From Lolium rigidum (lineage: Eukaryota > Streptophyta > Magnoliopsida > Poales > Poaceae), in assembly GCF_022539505.1 (NCBI RefSeq), contig NC_061508.1, positions 92,173,276 through 92,237,275 of the forward strand: 64,000 nucleotides of DNA, given 5' to 3'. The notes under the pieces are model-generated. The model ran no database searches. It had not been told where the DNA came from and worked only from the letters and a program-made list of their open reading frames with translations. The number at the start of each line of letters is the position of its first letter. The stretch's first letter is position 1. Shown here one piece after another: positions 22,563 to 35,018 of this stretch. The position numbers were made by a program, and so were the translations under genes.

Positions 22563-24278
22563 TGATGTCTACGGGTGCTTCTATTCTTGTAGACAGTGTT
22601 GGGCCTCCAAGAGCAGAGGTTTGTAGAACAGCAGCAAGTTTCCCTTAAGTGGATCACCCAAGGTTTATCGAACTCGTGGAGGAAGAGGTCAAAGATATCC
22701 CTCTCATGCAACCCCGCAACCACAAAGCAAGAAGTCTCTTGTGTCCCCAACACACCTAATAGGTGCACTAGTTCGGCGAAGAGATAGTGAAATACAGGTG
22801 GTATGAATAAATATGAGCAGTAGTAACGGCACCTAGTAAAAGTGCTTGCCGGCGTGTGGTTGATGGTGGTAATATTGCAGGAAGTACAGATGCAGAAGAA
22901 ACAAGAAACAAGCAGCTGTAGCGATATTTAGGAACAAGGCCTAGGGATCATACTTTCACTAGTGGACACTCTCAACATTGATCACATAACGGAATAAATA
23001 GATAGATGCTAGACTCTACACTCTCTTGTTGGATGATGAACACCACTAATCGTGTAGGATTACATGAACCCTCAATGCCGAAGTTAACAAGCTCCACAAT
23101 ATTCGATGTTCATATTTAAATAACCTTAGAGTGCATGACAGATCAACATAACCAAACCAAGTACTAACATAGCATGCACACTGTCACCTTCACACTACGA
23201 AAGGAGGCATAGATCACATCAATACCATCATAACAATAGTTAACTTCATAATCTACGAGAGATCACAATCATAGCCTACGCCAAGTACTACACGATGCAC
23301 ACACTGTCACCATTACACTGTGCAGGAGGAATAAACTACTTTAATAACATCACTAGAGTAGCACACAGATAAATTGTGATACAAAACACATTGCAATCAT
23401 AAAGGGATATAAATAAGCACTTCACTATGCCATTCATAACAATGAATAAGTATTCTGTGAAATATAGCCTAAGAGACCCACACGGTGCACACACTGTCAC
23501 CTTTACACACGTGGGACAAGGAGTCTCCGGAGATCACATAAGTAAAACCCACTTGACTAGCATAATGACATCTAGATTACAAGCATCATCATATGAATCT
23601 CAATCATGTAAGGCAGCTCATGAGATTATTGTATTGAAGTACATAGGAGAGAGATGAACCACATAGCTACCGGTACAGCCCTTAGCTTCGATGGAGAACT
23701 ACTCCCTCCTCATGGGAGACAGCAGCGTTGATGGAGATGGCGGTGGTGTCGATGGAGGAGCCTTCCGAGGGCACTTCCCCGTACCGGCGGCGTGCCGGAA
23801 CAGAGACTCCTGTCCCCCAGATCTTGGCTTCGCGATGGCGGCGGCTCTGGAAGGTTTTCTCTGGTTTCGTCGAACGTCTCCAGGTTTTTAGGTCAGGGAC
23901 CTTTATATAGGTGAAGAGGCGGAGTCGGAGGGTCGACGAGGCGGTGACACACTAGGGGGGCGCGGCCAAGGCCTAGGCCGCGCCACCCTGGCGTCTGGTG
24001 GCCCAGTGGCCCCCCTCTGGCCTCTCTCGGGTGTTCTGGATGGTTCGAGTGATCCTAAGATGCTGGGCGTTGATTTCGTCCGATTCCGAGAATATTTCCT
24101 TACTAGGATTTCTGAAACCAAAAACAGCAGAAAACAGGAACTGGCACTTCGACATCTTGTCAATAGGTTAGTTCCGGAAAACGCATAAATATGACATAAA
24201 GTATGCATAAAACATGTAGATATCATCAATAATGTGGCATGGAACATAAGAAATTATCGATACGTCGGAGACGTTTCA
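22563..24278 (-). repeat. N2 left (3') LTR
   Basis: 1716 bp, TGATGTCTACGGG … GAGACGTTTCA in window orientation. The last base change (gtttca for gtatca) is private to this copy. It differs from the right LTR repeatedly at CTG/CAG positions (see findings). Confidence 0.93.
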
Positions 24279-26718
24279 AGCATCCCCAAGCTTAGTTCTC
24301 GCTCGTCCCGAGCAGGTAAACGATAACAAAGATAATTTCTGGAGTGACATGCCATCATAACCTTGATCATACTATTGTAAACACATGTAATGAAGGCAGC
24401 GATCAAAACAATGGTAATGACATGAGTAAACAACTGAATCATAAAGCAAAGACTTTTCATGAATAGTACTTTCAAGACAAGCATCAATAAGTCTTGCATA
24501 AGAGTTAACTCATAAAGCAATAAATTCATAGTAAAGGTATTGAAGCAACACAAAGGAAGATTAAGTTTCAGCGGTTGCTTTCAACTTGTAACATGTATAT
24601 CTCAATGATAGTTTGTCAATGCAAAGCAATATAATAAGTGCAATATGCAAGTATGTAGGAATCAATGCACAGTTCACACAAGTGTTTGCTTCTTGAGGTG
24701 GAGAGAGATAGGTGAACTGACTCAACATAAAAGTAAAAGAAAGGCCCTTCGCAGAGGAAGCATTGATTGCTATATTTGTGCTAGAGCTTTGGTTTTTGAA
24801 AACATAAAGAGAGCATAAAAGTAAAGTTTTGAGAGGTGTTTGTTGTTGTCAACGAATGGTAGTGGGCACTCTAACCCCCTTGCCAGACAAACCTCCAAAG
24901 AGCGGCTCCCATGAATTATTTTTATTTTTGGGTGGCACTCCTTCCAACCTTTCTTTCACAAACCATGGCTAACCGAATCCTCGGGTGCCTGCCAACAATC
25001 TCATACCATGAAGGAGTTCCTTTTTATTTTAGTTTTATTATGATGACACTCCTCCCCACCTTTGCTTTCTCAAGCCATGGCTAACCGAATCCTTCGGGTG
25101 CCGTCCAACAGTCACATACCATGGAGGAGTGTCTATTTAGGTTAATTAATTTGGGACTGGGAATCCCATTGCCAGCTCTTTTTGCAAAATTATTGGATAA
25201 GCGGATGAAGCCACTAGTCCATTGGTGAAAGTTGCCCAACAAGAATGAAAGATAAACACCACATACTTCCTCATGAGCTATAAAACATTGACACAAATAA
25301 GAGGTGATAAATTTTGAATTATTTAAAGGTAGCACTCAAGCAATTTACTTTGGAATGGCGGAGAAATACCATGTAGTAGGTAGGTATGGTGGACACAAAT
25401 GGCATAGTGGTTGGCTCAAGGATTTTGGATGCATGAGAAGTATTCCCTCTCGATACAAGGTTTAGGCTAGCAAGGTTTATTTGAAACAAACACAAGGATG
25501 AACCGGTGCAGCAAAACTCACATAAAAGACATATTATAAATATTATAAGACTCTACACCGTATTCCTTGTTGTTCAAAACTCAATACTAGATATTATCTA
25601 GACTTTAGAGAGACCAAATATGCAAACCAAATTTAGCAAGCTCTAGGTGTTTCTTCATTAATGGGTGCAAAGTATATGATGCAAGAGCTTAAACATGAGC
25701 ACAACAATTGCCAAGTATCAAATTATTCAAGACATTATACCATTTACCACATGTAGCATTTTCTGTTTCCAACCATATAACAATTAACGAAGCAGTTTCA
25801 ACCTTCGCCAAGAACATTAAAAGCTAAGAACACATGTGTTCATATGAACCAGCGGAGCGTGTCTCTCTCCCACACAAGCATTTATTCAAACAAAAACAAA
25901 AACAAAAACATATAGACGCTCCAAGTAAAGCACATAAGATGTGACCGAATAAAAATATAGTTTCAAGAGAAGGAACCTGATAATTTGTCGATGAAGAAGG
26001 GGATGTCTTGGGCATCCCCAAGCTTAGATGCTTGAGTCTTCTTGAAATATGCAGGGATGAACCACCGGGGCATCCCCAAGCTTAGACTTTTCACTCTTCT
26101 TGATCGTAGTATAGCATCCTCCTCTCTTGACCCTTGAAAACTTCCTTCACACCAAACTCGAAACAAACTCATTAGAGGGTTAGTGCTTAATCAAAAACTC
26201 ACATGTTCAGAGGTGACACAATCATTCTTAACACTTCTGGACATTGCTCAAAGCTACTGGAAGTTAATGGAACAAAGAAATCCATCGAACATAGCAAAAG
26301 AAGCAATGCGAAATAAAAGGCAGAATCTGTCAAAACAGAACAGTCCGTAAAGACGAATTTTATTGAGGCACCAGACTTGCTCAGATGAGAAAACTCAAAA
26401 CTAATGAAAGTTGCGTACATATCTGAGGATCACTCACGTAAATTGGCATATTTTTCTGAGTTACCTACAGAGAACACTGCCCAAATTCGTGACAGATAGA
26501 AATCTGTTTCTGCGCAGTAATCCAAATCTAGCATCAACCTTCTATTAGAGACTTCACTTGGCACAACATTGCAATAAAATAAAGATAAGGAGAGGTTGCT
26601 ACAGTAGTAACAACTTCCAAGACTCAAATATAAAACAAAATTACTGTAGCAAAATAAACACATGGGTTATCTCTCAAGAAGTTCTTTCTTTATAGCCATT
26701 AAGATGGGCTCAGCAGTT
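24279..26718 (-). other. N2 non-coding interior
   Basis: Read on the minus strand it matches N4 5775-8222. It has the polypurine tract at 24279-24295, internal copies of that motif at 26012-26027 and 26070-26085, the two inverted-repeat-flanked units (about 24930-25135) and a 73-codon frame at 26199-26420. No recognised protein. Confidence 0.75.
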
Positions 26719-27435
26719 TTAATGATGCACTCGCAAGAAATAGTAGTTGAAGCAAAAGAGAGCATCAAGAAGCAAATTCAAAACACATTTAAGTCTAACA
26801 TGCTTCCTATGCATAGGAATCTTGTAAATAAACAAATTCATGAAGCATAATGCAACAAGCATAGAAAGATAAAACAAGTGCAACTTCAAGATTTTCAGCA
26901 GAAAGAGAGGTGTTTTAGTAACATGAAAATTTCTACAACCATATTTTCCTCTCTCATAATAATATCCAGTAGCATCATGAGCAAACTCAACAATATAACT
27001 ATCAAATGAAACATTCTTATCATGAGTCTCATGCATAAAATTATTACTCTCTACATAAGCATAATCAATTTTATTAGTTGTAGTGGGAGCAAATTCAACA
27101 AAGTAGCTATCATTATTATTCTCATCAAGTGTATGAGGCATAGTATAATCACAACAAAATTTACTCTCCATAGTAGGTGGCACCAAAAGACCACTATCAT
27201 TATAATCATCATAAATAGGAGGCAAAGTATCATCAAAGAAAATTTTCTCCTCAATGCTTGGGGGACTAAAAAGATCATGAAAACCAGCTTCCCCAAGCTT
27301 AGAACTTTCTATATCATTATCAACAATGGTGTTCAAAGCGTTCATACTAATATGTTCCATGGGTTTTTTAATTTTCGCATCAAACCATCCATGTCTTAAA
27401 TCAGGAAATAGAATAAGAAGCTCATTGTTGTCCAT
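26719..27435 (-). CDS. N2 acidic-repeat ORF, uncharacterised
   Basis: 238 codons starting MDNNELLILF. Approximate layout: residues 1-50 amphipathic N-terminus (KIKKPMEH…ALNTIV), 45-55 SKLGEAGF, 60-105 two repeat units (SPPSIEEKIFFDDTLPPIYDDYND and a VPPTME variant; acidic and tyrosine-rich), 110-170 Asn/Asp-rich linker with FVEFA and IVEFAHDA, and 180-238 a hydrophobic stretch (LFLLKILKLHLFYLSMLVALCFM) followed by basic residues. The start is the first ATG after the primer site. I know no characterised homologue. The hydrophobic segment could be membrane-associated, but this is untested. The frame is intact although the element lacks all enzymes. Confidence 0.7.
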   Translation of the reverse strand: MDNNELLILFPDLRHGWFDAKIKKPMEHISMNALNTIVDNDIESSKLGEAGFHDLFSPPSIEEKIFFDDTLPPIYDDYNDSGLLVPPTMESKFCCDYTMPHTLDENNNDSYFVEFAPTTTNKIDYAYVESNNFMHETHDKNVSFDSYIVEFAHDATGYYYERGKYGCRNFHVTKTPLFLLKILKLHLFYLSMLVALCFMNLFIYKIPMHRKHVRLKCVLNLLLDALFCFNYYFLRVHH

Positions 27436-27571
27436 TATGCCAAACTAGTGTAAACAAGAAACAAAAAGATGCAATTGCAGGATCTAAAGGAAATAGCTTC
27501 GAGCACACACACAACGGCGTCAGAAAAGTATTTTACCTGGGACCGGAGTATGAGTGCCTTTTACCTTTCCT

Positions 27572-27656
27572 CCCCGGCAACGGCGCCAGAAAAGTGCTCG
27601 TTGCCGGGAGCCGGTGTGTGAGTGCCGTTTACCTTTCCTCCCCGGCAACGGAACCA
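27572..27656 (-). promoter_or_regulatory. N2 duplicated primer binding site
   Basis: The intact tRNA-Asp site (minus TGGCGCCGTTGCCGGGG) lies at 27572-27588. A second copy at 27640-27656, nearer the LTR, reads TGGTTCC at its critical 3'-pairing end. A third remnant (acggcgtcagaaaagt) is at about 27512. The region is a ~65-bp tandem duplication. Either the proximal copy is dead or a different tRNA end is used. Confidence 0.7.
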
Positions 27657-27666
27657 GAAAAGTGCT

Positions 27667-29361
27667 TGATGTCTACGGGTGCTTCTATTCAGTGTTGGGC
27701 CTCCAAGAGCAGAGGTTTGTAGAACAGCAGCAAGTTTCCCTTAAGTGGATCACCCAAGGTTTATCGAACTCAGGGAGGAAGAGGTCAAAGATATCCCTCT
27801 CATGCAACCCTGCAACCACAAAGCAAGAAGTCTCTTGTGTCCCCAACACACCTAATAGGTGCACTAGTTCGGCGAAGAGATAGTGAAATACAGGTGGTAT
27901 GAATAAATATGAGCAGTAGTAACGACACCGTAAAAGTGCTTGCCGGCGTGTGGTTGATGGTGGTAATATTGCAGGAAGTACAGTATGCAGTAAAACAAGA
28001 AACAAGCAACGGTAGCGTATTTAGGAACAAGGCCTAGGGATCATACTTTCACTAGTGGACACTCTCAACATTGATCACATAACAGAATAAATAGATAGAT
28101 GCTAGACTCTACACTCTCTTGTTGGATGATGAACACCACTAACCGTGTAGGATTACACGAACCCTCAATGCCGGAGTTAACAAGCTCCACAATATTCGAT
28201 GTTCATATTTAAATAACCTTAGAGTGCATGACAGATCAACATAACCAAACCAAGTACTAACATAGCATGCACACTGTCACCTTCACACTACGAAAGGAGG
28301 CATAGATCACATCAATACCATCATAGCAATAGTTAACTTCATAATCTACGAGAGATCACAATCATAGCCTACGCCAAGTACTACACGATGCACACACTGT
28401 CACCATTACACCGTGCAGGAGGAATAAACTACTTTAATAACATCACTAGAGTAGCACACAGATAAATTGTGATACAAGACACATTGCAATCATAAAGGGA
28501 TATAAATAAGCACTTCACTATGCCATTCATAACAGTGAATAAGTATTCGTGAAATATAGCCTAAGAGACCCACACGGTGCACACACTCGTCACCTTTACA
28601 CACGTGGGACAAGGAGTCTCCGGAGATCACATAAGTAAAACCCACTTGACTAACATAATGACATCTAGATTACAAGCATCATCATATGAATCTCAATCAT
28701 GTAAGGCAGCTCATGAGATTATTGTATTGAAGTACATAGGAGAGAGATGAACCACATAGCTACCGGTACAGCCCTTAGCCTCGATGGAGAACTACTCCCT
28801 CCTCATGGGAGACAGCAGCGTTGATGGAGATGGTGGTGGTGTCGATGGAGGAGCCTTCCGGGGGCACTTCCCCGTCCCGGCGGCGTGCCGGACAGCAGAC
28901 TCCTGTCCCCCGCATCTTGGCTTCGCGATGGCGGCGGCTCTGGAAGGTTTTCTCTGGTTTCGTCAAACGTCTCCAGGTTTTTAGGTCAGGGACCTTTATA
29001 TAGGCGAAGAGGCGGAGTCGGAGGGTCGACGAGGCGGTGAGACACTAGGGGGGCGCGGCCAAGGCCTGGGCCGCGCCACCCTGTCGTCTGGTGGCCCAAA
29101 TGGCCCCCTCCGGCCTCTCTCGGGTGTTCCGGAAGCTTCGAGTGATCCTAAGATGCCGGGCGTTGATTTCGTCCGATTCCGAGAATATTTCCTTACTAGG
29201 ATTTCGAAACCAAAAACAGCAATCTGGCCCTTCGGCATCTCGTCAATAGGTTAGTTCCGGAAAACGCATAAATATGACATAAAGTATGCATAAAACATGT
29301 AGATATCATCAATAATGTGGCATGGAACATAAGAAATTATCGATACGTCGGAGACGTATCA
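27667..29361 (-). repeat. N2 right (5') LTR
   Basis: 1695 bp ending GGAGACGTATCA at 29361. It lacks an 8-bp ttgtagac stretch near its left end that the other LTR has. The gag frame of Tat-B resumes directly after it. Confidence 0.93.
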
Positions 29362-30749
29362 CTCTTGCAGAGATGATACGTGTGGCGGATAATTATGCGT
29401 TGGGAGACCCATTGCAACCGGCGGTACAAGCTGAGCCGGAACAATCAAACCCGCCTCAGCAACAGTACCAAGATAACCGGAACAACAAGAGAAGGGAAGA
29501 ATTCCCGGATAGAAGGTATAATCCGCAGCAAGTTGCTGCGGTACAAGAAAACTCGGATGCCAGCGGCAGCCAGAGACAGAAAACCGGATCGCAGCCATGG
29601 GCGGGTCCTAAGAAACAATGGGTTGAAAAGAAACCTTGGGGCCAGAAAAAGAATTGGCAGGAGTCCGGAAAATACACCATGGAAGCCGCCAGGGATCAAC
29701 CTTGCCGATGGCATACGCAGAATCCGGCTGACCCGTCAAATCATCTGACGAAGGACTGTTCTCGGACCAAGTACTTGATGCTCAAGGGAGCAGTAAAAGA
29801 TGCGCAAGCACAAGGGTGCTCCATGATGCTACCACCATCTCAGGATATGCTGCATCAGCACCAACTACCACCACCACCACTCACCGGAGCAAATGCTCTA
29901 CCGGTACAGCCTCAGCCAAACAGGCAGCAGTACCAGCAAGTCAATCAGGTGGGAGAGGGCCACGGCCAACCACCTCCACCGGCACCTTTGGGCCGGAATG
30001 TTTATGAGGATCCGGATGTGTGCTGTGTTGTGTTCGTCACTGAGCCAACTGACAGGCAGAGCCTATGGCGCCGCTCCATGGAAGTAAACGCTGTGATGCC
30101 GGCAGTACCAAAGTACATGCAGTGGTCAGAACAAGAGATCTCCTGGTCGTTCAAGGATCACCCTAAAATAATGCCTAATCCGGGTGGTTATGCTCTTGTG
30201 GTAGACCCAATCATGCATGGGCCAACCACTCGAGTCAAGTTCAGCAAGGTGCTGATAGACAATGGCAGCAGCATAAATATAATGTACCGGCACACCATGA
30301 ACACGCTAGGCATAACAGAAAACATGCTACAGCCAACGCGTACGACTTTCCACGGAATCGTTCCGGGCTTGTCCTGCGCGCCGGTAGGAAAGGTCCGGGT
30401 GGATGTGTCGTTTGGAGGACGTGACAACTGCCGGGTTGAAAACGTTGAGTTCGAGTTGGTGGACCTAGATAGTCCTTACCATGCACTGCTGGGGAGACCG
30501 GCATTGGCAGCTTTCATGGCCTCGACTCACGGCCTATCTCAATATGAAGATGCCGGCACCTCGTGGACCCTTGACTGTGGTGGGAAACTACAAGATCTCG
30601 TTGCAAACTGCTTCTGCCGGATCGAATCTGGCAGAGTCGCTGGTGATTGCAGAGGAAAAAAGAAGGATGCAAACTGCAATTGCGCTGGCTCAATCCTCAC
30701 AGTTGAGCTTAGCGGCAATGAGTGCAAGCTTGAGCGCACCGGCATTTAA
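29362..30749 (+). pseudogene. Tat-B gag C-terminus and aspartic protease
   Basis: The frame continues gag after N2: IRVADNYALGD, a basic Gln-rich region and a knuckle-like CRWHTQNPADPSNHLTKDC (about 29703-29760). A proline/glutamine-rich spacer follows, then the retropepsin: VLIDNGSSINIMY with the catalytic Asp codon at 30258-30260, and the flap-distal HALLGRPALAAF near 30480. Protease cleaves the Gag-Pol polyprotein. After about 30530 the correct frame shifts: the ORF 30481-30837 carries the natural continuation (GNYKISLQ…VLDPAYPERTVRIG). So this gene is broken by a small deletion there and by a TAG at 30835-30837. Confidence 0.8.
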
Positions 30750-30837
30750 GCCGACAAAAGAGACAAAGGACATTGTGCTGGATCCGGCTTACCCTGAGCG
30801 CACCGTTCGCATCGGTGCCGGCCTCAGTGAGGCATAG

Positions 30838-31935
30838 GAAAGCGCGCTCGTCAGCTTCCTCCGTGAGAATCGAAATATTTTTGCCTGGTCTACAGAGGAC
30901 TTGGTAGGTGTTCCGAGGGAGCTGGCTGAGCACTCTTTGAATGTCCGGAAGGATGCGAAGCCGGTGCGACAACCTTTACGCCGGTTTGCTGAGGATAGGA
31001 GGAAAATCATTGGAGAAGAAGTGACAAAGTTATTGGTTGCCCGTTTCATCGTGGAAGTGACGCATACTGAGTGGATAGCCAATCCGGTGCTGGTTGAAAA
31101 GAAGAAAGAAGAGAACCTCGAAGCAAAGGCTCCAAAGGTGTGGCGCATGTGCATCGACTACACCAATCTGAACAAGGCTTGCCCAAAAGATCCTTTCCCC
31201 TTACCCCGGATCGATCAAGTGATTGATTCCACTGCTGGGTGTGAGTTGTTGTCTTTCCTAGATGCTTACTCCGGTTTCCATCAAATCCCCCTGAAAAAGG
31301 AAGATCAAATAAAAATTGCGTTCATTACCCCGCACGGGGCTTATTGCTATGTCACTATGCCTTTTGGTTTGCGCAACGCTGGTGCAACGTACCAGCGCTA
31401 TATGCAAAAATGCTTGTTTGATCAAATTGGAAAAAATGTGCAAGTCTATGTGGATGATGTCGTGATAAAAACGAAGGTAAAAGATACTTTAATAGACGAT
31501 ATCCGGCAAACATTCGATAACTTAAGAAGGTTCCGGATGAAACTTAATCCGGCAAAATGTACTTTCGGTGTCCCTGCCGGTAAGTTACTTGGTTTCCTTA
31601 TATCAAGCCGGGGCATTGAGGTGAATCCGGTAAAGATCCGAGCAATAGAAAGAATGACCATACCGCATGATCTAAAGGACGTGCAAAAATTTACCGGAAG
31701 CTTGGCATCGCTAAGCCGGTTCATAAGCAGGTTGGGAGAAAAAGCTCTGCCCCTCTACGCTCTGATGAAAAAATCCGACACGTTCGTCTGGACCCCTCAG
31801 GCAGATGCAGCGTTTAAAGAGCTAAAAACAATGCTAGCCACGGCACCAATATTGGCTTCGCCTTTGGAAAGAGAGCCCATGTTGTTGTACATAGCAACAA
31901 CTAACCGGGTGGTAAGTGTTGTAGTGGTAGTATAA
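30838..31935 (+). CDS. Tat-B reverse transcriptase and first RNase H start
   Basis: The frame after the TAG at 30835 shows the Gypsy RT domain in order: the PVRQPLRRF entry, WRMCIDYTNLNKACPKDPFPLPRIDQ, DAYSGFHQI, MPFGLRNAGATYQR, and the catalytic YVDD at 31447-31458, followed by LLGFLISSRGIEVNP and the connection FTGSLASLSRFI. RT makes the cDNA in the particle. The domain itself has no internal stop. The frame stops at 31933-31935 (TAA) just before REEEGKTVQRPVYYLSEV, the usual start of the RNase H region, so the polyprotein is interrupted here. It is the best preserved enzyme of the window. Confidence 0.88.
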   Translation, partial: ESALVSFLRENRNIFAWSTEDLVGVPRELAEHSLNVRKDAKPVRQPLRRFAEDRRKIIGEEVTKLLVARFIVEVTHTEWIANPVLVEKKKEENLEAKAPKVWRMCIDYTNLNKACPKDPFPLPRIDQVIDSTAGCELLSFLDAYSGFHQIPLKKEDQIKIAFITPHGAYCYVTMPFGLRNAGATYQRYMQKCLFDQIGKNVQVYVDDVVIKTKVKDTLIDDIRQTFDNLRRFRMKLNPAKCTFGVPAGKLLGFLISSRGIEVNPVKIRAIERMTIPHDLKDVQKFTGSLASLSRFISRLGEKALPLYALMKKSDTFVWTPQADAAFKELKTMLATAPILASPLEREPMLLYIATTNRVVSVVVVV

Positions 31936-33170
31936 AGAGAAGAGGAAGGAAAAACCGTCCAGAGGCCGGTATACTACCTGAGCGAGGTGCTCTCCCTCTC
32001 AAAGCAAAACTACCCGCACTTCCAGAAAATGACCTATGGCGTGTTCATGGCCGCCACAAAGCTTAAGCACTACTTTGAGGAGCACCCCATGAAGGTGGTC
32101 AGCGAGGCACCCATCTCCGATATCATGTGCAACAAGGATGCTAGCGGTAGGATCGCAAAATGGGCAATCCAGATATCACCATACGTACCGGTGTACGAAA
32201 GGAGAGATGCCATAAAATCACAAGCTTTAGCTGATTTCTTGGTTGATTGGGCGGAAATGCAATACAAGCCTCCAGACCAAAGAATAGAGTACTGGAAAAT
32301 GCACTTTGATGGATCCAAACTGAAAGAGGGTCTAGGTGCCGGTGTGGTACTTACCTCACCTAAGGGAGATCATCTTCGGTATGTTTTACAAGTGCATTTC
32401 AGGGCATCAAACAATGTCGCTGAATACGAGGCTTTGATCCATGGGCTTAAGGTCGCAAAAGAAATCGGTGCACACCGGATCATTTGCTACGGAGATTCAG
32501 ATCTTGTGGTACAACAATGTTCCGGAGATTGGGACGCAAAAGATGCCAACATGGCCTCATACCGGTTCCACATGCAAAAGATTGCCGGCTTCTTCGAAGG
32601 GTGTGAGTTTCACCATGTGCCGCGTGCGGAAAATGAAGCCGCGGATGCTTTATCCAAGCTGGGCTCATCTAGGCAAGAAATTCCTCCCGGAATAGCCTTG
32701 GCACACTTAAGAGTACCATCGATCAAACTGAGCCCGGAGTCGGATACAATTTTCGTACCGGAATCACATGTTGTACCAATGGATATCGATGAAGGAAACC
32801 CGGGGACTGTTCCGGTAAACTCGGGGACTGTGCCGGCAAGCTCGGGGACTGCTGCGTCCATACCGGAGGAAGCAATGCTGGTGGATAGCATGGACATAGA
32901 CGTACCGGTGTTCCTAGTTCGGGAGGCACCATCTTGGGTTAAACCTATTAAGGAATTCCTGTTCAACGGCACCTTGCCGGTTGACGAAAATGAATCCAGA
33001 AGAATCCAGAGGAGGTCCAAGGCATACACCATCATCAACGGCGAGGTGTACAAGAGAAGTGTTACCGGTGTCCTTCAAAGGTGTGTGGAACCGGAAGAAG
33101 GGAAAGAAATTCTAGCGGAGATTCACCAAGGGGAGTGTGGGCACCACGCTTCATCAAGGGCGCTGGTGGC
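31936..33170 (+). CDS. Tat-B RNase H and second (archaeal-type) RNase H
   Basis: After the stop at 31935 the same frame continues: VYYLSEV, a degenerate first RNase H (TKLKHYFEEHPMKVV…GRIAKWAIQ), then a complete second RNase H with FDGSKLKEGLGAGVVL, EYEALIHGLKVA, GDSDLVVQQ and HVPRAENEAADALSKL. These supply the Asp-Glu-Asp-Asp catalytic set. Dual RNase H is the hallmark of the Tat lineage. About 32805-32850 the linker repeats a GTVP-type unit encoded by cggggact repeats. The integrase entry (GECGHHASSRALV) is cut at 33171 by N3, where a few alien codons and a stop follow. Confidence 0.85.
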
Positions 33171-34764
33171 TGATACGTCTCCGACGTATCGATAATTTCT
33201 TATGTTCTATGCCATATTATTGATGATACCTACATGTTTTATGCACACTTTATGTCATATTCGTGCATTTTCTGGAACTAACCTATTAACAAGATGCCGA
33301 AGTGCCGCTTGTCGTTTTCTGCTGTTTTTGGTTTCGTAAATCCTAGTAACGAAATATTCTCGGACTTGGACGAAACAAAGACCCAGGGGCCTATTTCGCC
33401 ACGAACCTTCCGGAAGACCGAAGAGCATACGAAGTGGGGCCACGAGGTGGCCAAACCACATGGCGGCGCGGCCAAGGGGGGCCCGCGCCGCCCGTGGTGT
33501 GGGCCCCTCGTTAGCCCCCCGACTCGCCCTTCCGCCTACTTAAAGCCTCCGTCGCGAAACCCCCGATGCGAAAAACCACGATACGGAAAACCTTATCGAG
33601 ACGCCGCCGATCCCATCTCGGGGATTCCGGAGATCTCCTCCGGCACCCTGCCGGAGAGGGGATTCATCTCCCGGAGGACTCTACACCGCCATGGTCGCCT
33701 CCGGAGTGATGAGTGAGTAGTTCACCCCTGGACTATGGGTCCATAGCAGTAGCTAGATGGTTGTCTTCTCCTCATTGTGCTTCATTGTCGGATCTTGTGA
33801 GCTGCCTAACATGATCAAGATGATCTATCTGTAATACTCTATGTTGTGTTTGTCGGGATCCGATGGATAGAGAATACCATGTTATGTTAATTATCAAGTT
33901 ATTACATATGTGTTGTTTATGATCTTGCATGCTCTCCGTTACTAGTAGAGGCTCGGCCAAGTTTTTGCTTTTAACTCCAAGAGGGAGTATTTATGCTCGA
34001 TAGTGGGTTCATGCCCGCATTGACACTCGGGACAAGGATGAGAAAGTTCTAAGGTTGTGTTGTGCTGTTGCCACTAGGGATAAAACATTGGCGCTATGTC
34101 CGAGGATGTAGTTGTTGATTACATTACGCACCATACTTAATGCAATTGTCCTGTTGCTTTGCAACTTAATACCGGAAGGGGTTCGGACGATAACCTCGAA
34201 GGTGGACTTTTTAGGCATAGATGCGGTTGGATGGCGGTCTATGTACTTTGTCGTAATGCCCAATTAAATCTCACTATACTTATCATGCCATGTATGTGCA
34301 TTGTTATGCCCTCTCTATTTGTCAATTGCCCGACTGTAATTTGTTCACCCAACATGCTTTTATCTTATGGGAGAGACACCTCTAGTGAACTCGTGGACCC
34401 CGGTCCATTCTTTTAATACCGAAATACAAATCTGCTCGCAATACTTGTTTTACTCGTTTTCTCTCGCAAACAATCATCTTCCACACAATACGGTTAACCC
34501 TTTGTTACAGCAAGCCGGTGGGATTGACAACCTCACTCGTTTCGTTGGGGCAAAGTACTTTGGTTGTGTTGTGCAGGTTCCACGTTGGCGCCGGAATCTC
34601 TCGGTGTTGCGCCGCACTACATCCCGCCGCCATCAACCTTCAACGTGCTTCTTGACTCCTACTGGTTCGATTAAACCTTGGTTTCTTATCGAGGGAAACT
34701 TGCCGCTGTGCGCATCACACCTTCCTCTTGGGGTTCCCAACGGACGTGTCAACTACACGCATCA
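33171..34764 (+). repeat. N3 5' LTR
   Basis: 1594 bp, TGATACGTCTCCGACGTATCG … CTACACGCATCA. A TATA-like cctacttaaag lies near 33535. The terminal region (ggggttcccaacggacgtgt) differs from the N1/N2 type and matches the solo LTR at 59436-61035. Confidence 0.94.
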
Positions 34765-34773
34765 AGCAAATTT

Positions 34774-34790
34774 CCGGCGCCGTTGCCGGG
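34774..34790 (+). promoter_or_regulatory. N3 primer binding site
   Basis: ccggcgccgttgccgggg matches the tRNA-Asp site except that the expected CTGGCG reads CCGGCG. This is one of many CTG-to-CCG differences in this window, so the mismatch may be an assembly error. Confidence 0.75.
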
Positions 34791-35018
34791 GAGATCAAGA
34801 CACGCTGCAAGGGGAGTCTCCACTTCTCAATCTCTTTACTTTGTTTTTGTCTTGCTTTATTTTATTTACTACTTTGTTTGCTGCATTATATCAAAACACA
34901 AAAAAATTAGTTGCTAGCTTTACTTTATTTACTGTCTTGTTTGCTATATCAAAAACACACAAAAAATTAGTTTATTTGCATTTACTTTATCTAGTTTGTT
35001 TTATTTACTATTGCTAAA

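Larger units (their letters stand above)
22563..29361 (-). mobile_element. N2: complete Sabrina-like non-autonomous element
   Basis: LTRs at 22563-24278 and 27667-29361 bracket a 3.4-kb interior. The flanks are ctctg (22558-22562) and ctctt (29362-29366), a TSD with one mismatch. In minus orientation the order is 5' LTR, duplicated primer-site region, acidic-repeat ORF (26719-27435), non-coding interior, polypurine tract, 3' LTR. There is no polymerase. It is inserted in the gag frame of Tat-B, so it is younger than that element. Confidence 0.93.
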